Assembly: GCA_001579985.1 (NCBI GenBank)
Contig: LRSR01011272.1
Coordinates: 1-20,848, forward strand
Source of the DNA: Hypsibius dujardini
Taxonomy: Eukaryota; Tardigrada; Eutardigrada; Parachela; Hypsibiidae
Direction: 5' to 3'
DNA length: 20,848 bases
Part shown: one piece after another, positions 1 through 18,700 of the stretch
Position numbering within the stretch: position 1 is the stretch's first letter
Layout: each line of letters starts with the position of its first letter
The notes under the pieces: model-generated
Seen by the model: only the letters and a program-made list of their open reading frames with translations
Told to the model about the DNA's origin: nothing
Databases searched by the model: none
Position numbers and translations under genes: made by a program

Positions 1-1074
1 GAGAGAGAGAGAGAGGGAGAGAGTCAATCGAGGCAAGTGTCAAGCGCTGTGATTTATTGCGATTTTTCAAAACCAAGATGAAGTTCTGAAGAGGCCCTTA
101 CAGTGCCCTTCACGGGGCAAGGTGTGAGGCTGTCGACAAATCTCGACGTGAGGTGCTCACTTGACGGACTGCAAGCGCGACCGAAATGTTTTGCAGATAT
201 ATTCAATTACATTGGTGGCCATTTCTCAACCCCTTTTTTGATGATCACAAAATGAATTTCGTTTAAAATAAATTTCGTTTTCTTCTGTCTATTAAATTCA
301 CTTCAATTTAACTTTGGTAATTGAATACAATATGCCACATTTCATTTTCGAAAATTTAATTTCTGTGATTTCGATGCATTTCGGGTTTTTTTTGGCACCA
401 ATTTGGTACCAATGTGTAAACAATTAAACGAATCTAAATTTATATGGTTTACTATTTTTTAATATCTTAAATTAAAATAAGTAAAAATTACTAGTTAGTC
501 GAATGAAAATTGAGATTAAAGTACTAGTACATGAATTTGAGGAAATTAGCTTGAAAGAGGGAGAGTTGTGAAATAAGAGCCTCTGTTATTATAAACTTCA
601 TCCTGTTAGAAGTGGAACGGAAGCAGTTCAGTTGCCGTTGCAATTGAAGAGATTCTCAAGGCAAACGGACGCCAATGCATTCCTTTACTTGAGCGAGTCA
701 CGAAGAGAGGATGACCACCCGGAGGGCCAAAGGGTTGGGTGGATGGCCGGGATGATGAAGATCGCAAGGAGCGGAGAATCCCTAGATTTGAGAGTAGTAT
801 GTTTACTCTGGCGCCTTTCATCTGCTTATCACACATATTGCGCGCTCCCCCTCAAACCGATCCTGGGCAGTTAATCTTTTATGATGGAAATTCTCTCACT
901 CTCCACTGTCCGAGGCGGTAATTGTGTCATTTAATCTCGGCGATGCGATTGCTCCCGAAACGCATGCTACGTGACACGGCGTGGCGTCCAGGCAGAGATC
1001 CCAAAATGAGATTTCCTTGAGATCTTCGTGGAATGAGATCGTAAAAATATTTGCCAGTGCTATTTTGATTAACA
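1..1074. other. No gene supported; AT-rich flank with a short GA microsatellite
   Basis: The first 23 bases are a GA microsatellite. Bases about 180-600 are strongly AT-rich. Bases 600-980 are more GC-rich and have short open frames on both strands, but none shows a recognisable domain, and no convincing splice partners were found. This could be the 3' flank of the minus-strand tetraspanin gene or part of an unseen neighbour. Confidence 0.6.
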
Positions 1075-1111
<37 letters not shown>

Positions 1112-1351
1112 CTTACATAGACACAGATATACAGGCAGACCTTCAGGCAGGCATTCAGGCAGACATTCAGGTAAACAGATATTTAGACAGATATTCAGAC
1201 AGGCAGACACACAGACATATAGGCAGACATTCAGGCAGACACGCAGACATTCAGGCAGACATTCAGGCAGACATTCAGGCAGACATTCAGGCAGACATAC
1301 AGGCAGACAGACACACAGACAGAGATACACAGACCGACAGTCAGGCAGACA
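1075..1351. repeat. CAGA microsatellite grading into a 12-bp minisatellite
   Basis: The array starts as perfect (CAGA)n and grades into repeats of the 12-mer ATTCAGGCAGAC, with about five well-preserved consecutive units near 1237-1300 and degenerate versions around them. Because 12 is a multiple of three, the array stays open in several frames and creates misleading cysteine/proline-rich or arginine/histidine-rich open frames. It lies downstream of the tetraspanin stop codon. Confidence 0.9.
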
Positions 1352-1468
1352 GCTACATGGATATGCAAAAAACAGAAAGACGTAAATGCAGATCAACCCG
1401 CTCATTCATGGCGTTCTTAATTTGCAGTTGTTGAAGCTTTGCCATAAAAAACGGGCGACTCAGGCTAG

Positions 1469-3536
1469 CTACAAATGCGTGGAATACGTGGGTCTCATAA
1501 TAACACTAAAATTTGTCAATTTATACAGCACCGCCAGAATTAGTCCAATCAACTGCAAAATAATTCCCGCCGACGTGATGCAGCCGTAAAAAATGTACGC
1601 CAAGACGTTGACGGTGTGTTCCCGCTCCTCCAGTTTAACGAAGCATCCCTCGTCCCACGCTTCCGCCAGACTCAACTGCGTCGCATTAGTGACGCCATCT
1701 AGCCGCACTCCCAAGTGCCGGCACTTGCCCGTCTCGTCCTCGGTGAACCGGCAACAGCTCGGCGGAATGTATCCGGTCGGACTCCGCTGCAGCCAATCCA
1801 TCGGAGAGATATAGCCGCAGCAACGGATGTCCCTTTGAACCTGGTCAAAGTGCTGGCGCTTCTTCTCGTCGTACAGGTAGCCGCGCTTTTCCTGATCCTC
1901 ATGGGGACCGTTGAAGACGATGGTGCTGTACTCGCGCTGAAGGCCACAAGAAAAAAGCATCATATAGTGCGCCTATGTAACGTTGTTTACTGCAACTTCA
2001 CGTTTTCTTTTCAATTACTTATTAATTATACAGACAGGAAAATATTTAATTTTTTTCCGGTCGTCTGTTTACTTTTAAAGATGAGCAAAGCATCATCGTA
2101 AGTGAGCACCTGCATTAACACCGAGTACCCCGCCATCTGTCGACCGGCACCCTGATTCCTTCAAATTTTTCGCTAAAAAATTTTTTTAAAGAAACTTTGT
2201 AAGGGAACACACAACTTTCAACACGAAAATCCACACAAAATCCGTTTACGTCGCTGATTAATAAAATCGAGTGGACACGACAAAAATAAACTAGAAATCA
2301 ACTAAAACAGATACTAGTAAATTCAAACTTTCAGTTACACAAATTTTTAGTGTGAAAATTGAAATATTTTTTTTAACTACAGCTAAATGTGTCGTTCCTT
2401 TGTAAAAGCGCAACGACTGATTTTGGCGCGACCTGCAAAGTAGTTTTTTTCATTTGGGTGCATTTTATTGACCGAATATATTAAAATTGTTTCCAAATCA
2501 TAATAATTTATTTATTTCCAATAATTTTAGAGTGTGAATGAACGAAAAGGAACAGTATTAAATTCCTTCCAATACTGTATTTAATTTAATGAAATTTGAC
2601 GTCCTCTTAAATTTATGTTTAATATTAGGAAGTACAAGGACCAATAAATTAACTGACCTCGTAGCCTTCAATGCGATCCATCTGATGGCCAACTACGTCG
2701 AAAATGACGTAGAGCACCACACCGATGCAGCTCAAGGAAACCAGCGCACTGAAAATATACAGGATGATGAAGGTTCCTCGGTAGCGCCACATCAAGATGC
2801 CACACAGTCCGAAAGCGCCTGCAAGAAACAATGCAATAAACATGAAACGTGTGTAACAATAAACACATTCTCAATTTCAAAATACGTTTTCTGTAATTTC
2901 AGTTAGTATTTAAAAAAGAGTAATTAATTAATCTCTTACTAAAATGTGAATTCTGAAACAGGAAAAAAATAATTACGTTGAAGACCCCATCAAATATCAC
3001 CAGTTACTGATATTACCGCAACCGAATACGGTCTCCGAGTAACATTTATAATATTACGCGATTATTCCAGCAAAAATTCAGTAAAGTATCTCTTCCAAAT
3101 GTATTCTCTAATTAAAGTCTTTACTGTACCTGAACAAGTATAATTATTATAATTACTAAAACGTGAAGTCTGGGAATAGGAACTAATTAAAATAATTACG
3201 TTGAAGACCCCCAGATACTTTATTTATTTATACGGTATATACACACTGTATATCCTAATGCTTACCGCAACAGAAAAGAGTCAGTCCGAGCACATAGAGC
3301 GCACATGTCACCAGGGTGTAATTATATTCCGGAGACTTGCCGAAAATCGACTCCGACCGGTAGTATCCCCAGATCAGGACGTCTTCCACCGCCACCAAAA
3401 TGGAATTGACCACTAAGAGGGATATCCCGGAAAACAGCTGCAGCGTGCAGACAACGATGAGGCCCCATTCTAAGGTGGTGAAATTCCTCATGCTGTACTT
3501 GTAACGATGCACGCCGGTCAGCCGTTTCCAGCACAT
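1469..3536 (-). CDS. Tetraspanin family membrane protein, complete, three exons
   Basis: Exons in transcript order are 3536-3266, 2818-2658 and 1936-1469: 900 nt, 299 aa. An in-frame TAA lies directly before the ATG, which supports the start. Four hydrophobic segments fall near residues 22-48, 73-97, 105-132 and 254-282. The large extracellular loop carries the CCG signature (183-185), then Cys-Cys at 205-206, Cys216 and Cys242, giving six loop cysteines, plus an N-glycosylation site at Asn228. An Asn in segment 1 and a Gln in segment 4 fit the family pattern. Tetraspanins organise membrane microdomains with integrins and other partners; this paralogue's partner cannot be read from sequence. 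Introns are 447 and 721 nt; the second is AT-rich and I see no gene in it. The gene diverges from the glucosidase. Subfamily not assigned. Confidence 0.93.
2936..3290. repeat. Degenerate direct duplication across the tetraspanin exon 1/intron 1 boundary
   Basis: Two imperfect copies are visible: 2936-3039 inside intron 1, and 3153-3290, which runs from intron 1 into the 3' end of exon 1. Shared blocks include TTACTAAAA, ATAATTACGTTGAAGACCCC and TTACCGCAAC, with CCGAG at the far end. On the minus strand TTACCGCAAC contains the splice donor of exon 1. The intronic copy is therefore a broken partial exon; its exon-like part is 2 nt shorter than the real one, so the frame is lost. Confidence 0.7.
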
Positions 3537-4168
3537 TTATAATTTCACAGAATAATTCCCCAATTCCGAGGCGGAAAAATGGCAACGATTATAATGATTT
3601 ATTTTTTCTCTCAGCATGTCGTTCGAACGTTGTCCGATTGCCTTGCGATCCCTCCGTCTCGTTGACAAGATAGTCATTTTGCTCTCCGTGTGCATGGCTG
3701 TGTGGGTTCTTTCACCGATTACGCCGCGGCTAACCGAGCGATGAGAGAAACGGACAAATTATTTTTAGCCGAAGAAAGAGAGTGATGAGCTGGGATGCTT
3801 GTTATTTTTTTACATCTTCTGTAGTGTATCCATGTGGAGAGGTTTATTTTGAGGCTCCCTGCGAGCGCGCCGCAACACCGTGGAATATCGGTGCGATGCT
3901 ATCGCATGTGAGCTCGATGAGTTCTCTAAACATTCGTCCATCACTTCTTGTTCCTGTCAAACTTATTCGGATTCTAATTTCTCTCTCGCCACAAATGGAA
4001 CCGGCTAATTTTCGCACACAGCTGCGCCGGATTTGTTCCACGGAAGGGCGCGGATTTTTTTTCCTATTCAATCAAGTGGTCCGCACGCAGTATGAAGGGT
4101 CCAGCAGTCGGGGAACATAAACGGTTATCACGTCCGAATTGGGAATTAGGACCAAGTCCGATCTGAGC

Positions 4169-4186
4169 GAGTGAGAGCTCTCACTC
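4169..4186. promoter_or_regulatory. Perfect 18-bp palindrome GAGTGAGAGCTCTCACTC
   Basis: This stretch equals its own reverse complement over all 18 bases and lies roughly midway between the two divergent start codons. It could bind a dimeric regulator or be a chance structure; the sequence gives no direct sign of function. A weaker 6-bp-arm hairpin (AGCATC, four-base loop, GATGCT) follows at 4290-4305. Confidence 0.4.
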
Positions 4187-4536
4187 CGCCGTACCTCTCT
4201 CTTTTGGTGTTTTTATTTTTTTTTTGCAGTTTTCAACTACCAAAAAAAGATGCCAAGTAAAACTGATATAAATTTCGGTCAAAAACTCTAGCATCTTATG
4301 ATGCTGACATTTCTTACTTTATCACTTTATTATCATGGTATATATGAATCTGGCGAGTGCAGGTCATCACGGTCACATGATTTCCAACTTGCAAAGGTAC
4401 GTTCAGCGAAACGTCTTATCCTTCCGTCTTAACAGACGACTCCTCCACGTAGCCTATCGATATCAATTCGCATCGGCAAATATCGTTCACATAATTATGT
4501 CTGACTATCACGTTTACCTCCGGCCAATTGTTCAGT

Positions 4537-4595
4537 CACACACACACACACGCACACACACGCACAGACACACAGACACACACACAGACACACAC
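4537..4595. repeat. CA/CAGACA microsatellite
   Basis: A run of CA dinucleotides with interspersed CG and CAGACA variants, in the region upstream of the glucosidase. It resembles the CAGACA arrays found inside that gene's introns. Confidence 0.9.
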
Positions 4596-4876
4596 CTTCC
4601 TATCGCAAACAGACGCAACAGGCCATTATTCCAGCCGCAGGGCAAGGTATCAGCGGACCTTCGAAAACATCGCGTAACCTACAATACCCGGCATTGTGTG
4701 TAGCAGTTATCTCGAGTGGAGCCAAGACATGTTATCCTTCCGGAACAAATAAGAGCGTTGCGGACAACACCTCCTAACGCAAAGGCGGCACAATATTGTT
4801 CAGAGTATTGGACAGGGGAAAACTTCCACGTTTCGCTTTTCCCGAACAATGGCGGACAATCAAAGTAATTTCTTAA

Positions 4877-4904
4877 TGATAATATCCAGGCAAATTAAGA
4901 TAAG
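4877..4904 (+). promoter_or_regulatory. Paired GATA-factor type sites upstream of the glucosidase ATG
   Basis: TGATAA at 4877-4882 and AGATAAG at 4898-4904 lie about 100-125 bases before the start codon. GATA factors activate gut genes in nematodes and insects, and a digestive glucosidase is a plausible target. The match is short and the role is inferred. Confidence 0.35.
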
Positions 4905-5002
4905 CTCACCTCGGGATTTTGAGAGGCACCTTCGATGTAGGAAACAATTTTCTTCGGTAATTTTCATTTTGGAGTTTTGACACAGAACTGTAAATTAAAA
5001 TC

Positions 5003-15212
<10,210 letters not shown>

Positions 15213-15728
15213 TTTTGAGCCCCTTATCCAGAGTTGATTTTAATTTTATAGAGCAATTTCATTAGCCTGTTTTTCAATGATTTTATAAAGTGTGCCATTA
15301 ATTTTCTGGTCAATTAATAAATTATTATCCGGCTCAGTCTTAGAGCTACTTTACAAAGATTTATCAAACAAATAATTCGGCAGCTCTTAAAGTATTTAAA
15401 AATCCAAATTCATGCTTTGAAGATGCCCTTCAAGTAGACCGACAACAAAGTTTACTGAAAAAAGGACCTGGGACCCTTGGGAAAAGGTCTGACAGTATAA
15501 CAGATCGGCGGTTGCAAAACCGAATGTGAGACTTGCGTGAGAGGATGAAAAGCACGAACAAATAACGTAACATGATTAAAAGCTAGCAAAAATAACAAGA
15601 AACAGGATCCTCAATACATAATGATTGTACCGTACAAACTGAGTAGAAGAAAAAAATATTTAAAATACATATAAAAAGTGAATTATAAATAAACAGCAGC
15701 TGGAGCGAAAAAATCCCAAACGGCAGAT
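15213..15728. other. Tail-to-tail spacer between glucosidase and MED1
   Basis: This 516-base AT-rich interval contains the 3' untranslated regions of both convergent genes. No open frame or RNA gene was recognised. A clear plus-strand poly(A) signal is listed separately; no clean AATAAA was found for the minus strand. Confidence 0.7.
15316..15321 (+). terminator. AATAAA polyadenylation signal for the glucosidase
   Basis: Canonical AATAAA about 104 bases after the glucosidase stop codon, within the AT-rich 3' flank. Position and orientation fit; use is inferred. Confidence 0.6.
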
Positions 15729-18700
15729 TCAATTCTTTTCATCGTCCGTGGGAAAAAAAGCCGCGTCCAGCATTGGGTCGTCCACAATCAGCGGACTGGT
15801 CCGGTCCTCCGACAGCCGACCGGTCAGCCGGCTGAGCACCACCGCGTCGGGAACCGCCATCGAGGTCGATGGCTGCGGAGGCGACGGTTCCATCACCACA
15901 TCCGTCGACGGCGTTTCAACGTTGATCGCAGTCGTCGCAGAAGAATTCACCACAGTCTCGGTAGCAGGCGCAGCCATCAGCGACATCGGTCGATGATCCA
16001 TAATCTCCGGACTCTGCGGAGCCAGTGCCGGAGCGGCCTGAACCGTCTCTACGAGCACTTCCTTGCGCGTCATCATCGTCATCGTCTCAGCTGGAGACGG
16101 CGGTAAAGCAGACTCATCACAACTCGCGTCGTCATCGCTAGAATACGGTACCAAAATCAGACTTTTCGCAGTTGCCGCCGCTGCCGCAGTCGGTTCCTCC
16201 TTCGGTTTTTCAGCTTCCACAACCACGAGTTGCTTTTCCGGTTCCTCCTTCGCATGCAATTTTTCCGCCTCAACCACCGCCGGGGCCGCAGCAATCGGCT
16301 CCGCCGAAGACGTCGCTAGTGTAACCGACGGTTCCCGATTCCGGAGAGGAATTTCCGGTGAGGTGACAGTGTCTGTCCGACCAACGACGACGGACACGTC
16401 CCCACCGCTGACCACCGTGACGTCTGTCTGTTCGGACAACTGCTTGAAAACGTGATCCTGTAGGTCGGAGGAGTCGTGGGAGCCCTCGGTGAAGTCGACG
16501 CGGCTCTTACTCTGCAGTCGGTCTAGGATGGCCGTCAGGGAGGGCCGATTGCTGCGCGCCTTCAGGGCGGCCGTCAAGGAGGAGTTACTGTCGGATAAGG
16601 CAGAGTCAAGGCCGGCTTTTTTCTCCTCCTCAGCTGCTGATAATGGTGCGGTGGCTGGTGGAAGAGCGCCGCCTTGCCCGGCCAAGGTGACACCGACAAT
16701 CTGCTGAAACAGGCTGGGTGGTTTGTCCGAAGCAGGCTTTTCGTATGTTGGATTAACCCCTGTGGCCGCAGCAATGGCCGCAGCAATGGCGGGGGAGGAG
16801 CTACTACCGCCACCAGCAATGGGTGCCCGGAGTAAAGATGAGGCAACTGGCTTTTCCGGAGTTCTCTTGTCCGTTGCCGCGCCTGAAAAATAAGCTTCGT
16901 TCAGGATTCGGCGGTCAATTAGAATATTAAAAATAAAAATATTTTGCAGTATTTAGAAACTCAGAATATTTCACTGCCAAAATGAAGTATGTTGCAATTG
17001 ATTCGGTAGAAGGGTCAATGAATATATTTATATTTATATTTTATATTATTTTTTAATTCGGACAAAGTTTTCGCCTGGCGCAAATATAAAGCTAGAATTG
17101 CAAGAAATTCACAGTCATATAGCCTTTTATCGCTTATTTGTCATTGGGGATCAGATTCTTGCAATAAGACAAGTGATTTTTCGGTTTTCCGCAAGACAAT
17201 AAAACGGCTCAAATGATTAACTGTCAGGCCATGAACGAACCAAAACAAATGATACCGATGAACAATAATTTTTCTTTACATGGTGAAAACTATTGATTAA
17301 TCTGATCATGAATTATTTCAAAATAACTTTTTCAGGTGTTCCTATTAAAAACACACATCAAAGGAGGAGGACAGTAATTACTAGTACACGTAATTAACTG
17401 AATTAATGAAACAAAACATCTTCCAGTCTAAACATCGATCAAAACTAGTAAATAGTGGTTTTATCAATCACTAAAAAACAAATGGGCCAGACGGCTGAAA
17501 TCTCACCAGTAGAAGAGCCCCAAGCCTGGCTCGGTTCACTCGCCGGCGTGGGCAACAACGCCGCACGTGCGGCCCCTGCAACACCTCCACTACCACCAAA
17601 CGGAGTCAACAACGCCGAAATCAATCCCGGCGTCTCTTCCCGATTCTGATGCGACGGTTCAGTAAGTGTAGAAGTCTTCGGAACGGTCAATGGACCCGGC
17701 AACGCAACTGCCGGCGGTTTCGCCGCTCCACCGGCTGCCCCGGATGTCAGCGGTGGAGCAACAGGGGCCGAAGCAGCAGCAGCCCCGCCCGGAGTCTTCT
17801 TCGGTATCTTAAAGTTACTCGCACTCATTGCGGCGGACTTGGGCAGACCAAGTGCCGGCGGCAATCCCGTTGGTACCGACTTGGACGGATAGAGGCCGAC
17901 TTTGGGCGGGGACTGGACCAGTTGATGAAGTTTCGACATGCCCGAGCTACCAGCGCTGTCTTTATGCGACCCGGATTTCGGCGCTGACGACGACGACGGG
18001 TGTCCCTGAGAAGACACCGCTAATTTCGAAAACCCAGCAGCGGAATGCGGTCGCGGTTGCGTCGATTGAATCGGAGAACTTCCTGGCTTGAGAGGGGACG
18101 TTTTCGTGACACCACCCGGCACCGCGGAACCGCCGCTTTTGCGTTGAAGGGTCGCGCCGAGTTCGCTGAGGTCCGCGCCCTTCTTGTTGCTCTTAATCTC
18201 CGGGAGGAATTCCACCTCACCGGACTGTTCCTTCTTGATCTTTTTTGGCTGATCGATTGCAGTGGCGGCAGCTATGAGGCCAGAGTCCACGTGATCGGTC
18301 GGTTCCTTTTTGAGCTTCTTGGCTTCGGGTCCGCCGTCAAAGTCAAAGACGTCTCGTTTACCGGGCGGCTGCTTCTTGATGAACTCGATCTTCGTGCCCA
18401 GCTGTTTATGCTCCACGGCATGACTATCGGGAACTCGAACCTAAAAAAATGAAACCGATAAAAATCCATCATGGGAAAATGTCGGTCAGATTACGATTAT
18501 CTCAACGACGTCTTCCACGAAGAAGCTCTTAGCGATCGATTCTTTCAATTCCATTACAAAGCACTCTGACCTTCTTCTTCTTCGGGGGAGATTCCTTGGT
18601 GTTCAAAAGCACCGCCTGGAACGTCGGATTGGCCGGATCGGACGTAGAGGGCTGCATGCTAAGCTTCAGCTTAATGGGCGTCGGGGAGCCATGCGGCGAA

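Larger units (their letters stand above)
3537..5002. promoter_or_regulatory. Divergent intergenic region between tetraspanin and alpha-glucosidase genes
   Basis: These 1466 bases separate the start codons of two genes transcribed away from each other, so both promoters and any noncoding first exons should lie here. Open frames at 3782-4120 (plus) and 3844-4071 (minus) overlap, have no recognisable domain, and are not called. No convincing TATA box was found for either gene. Separately listed landmarks are a palindrome, a CA microsatellite and GATA-type sites. Confidence 0.6.

Noticed and set aside
632-874. Short overlapping frames on both strands in the GC-richer patch
   Set aside because: No recognisable domain, no supported start or splice partners, and both strands are equally open.
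896-1405. Long minus-strand frame with Cys-Leu-Pro-Glu periodic repeats, and the plus-strand Arg/His/Ser counterpart at 981-1385
   Set aside because: Both are translations of the CAGA/12-bp array. The unit length is a multiple of three, so open frames arise automatically; there is no domain or splice support.
1715-2101. Plus-strand 128-codon frame across tetraspanin exon 3
   Set aside because: It is antisense to the tetraspanin coding exon and runs on into the intron.
3782-4120. 112-codon plus-strand frame between the divergent genes
   Set aside because: No similarity recognised and no hydrophobic or repeat pattern; overlapped by an equally open minus frame, so chance is likely.
16063-16455. 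Plus-strand Ser/Ala/Thr-rich frame opposite the MED1 tail (similar frames at 17649-17987 and 18045-18452)
   Set aside because: Antisense shadows of GC-rich MED1 exons; the minus frame has splice continuity and family motifs.
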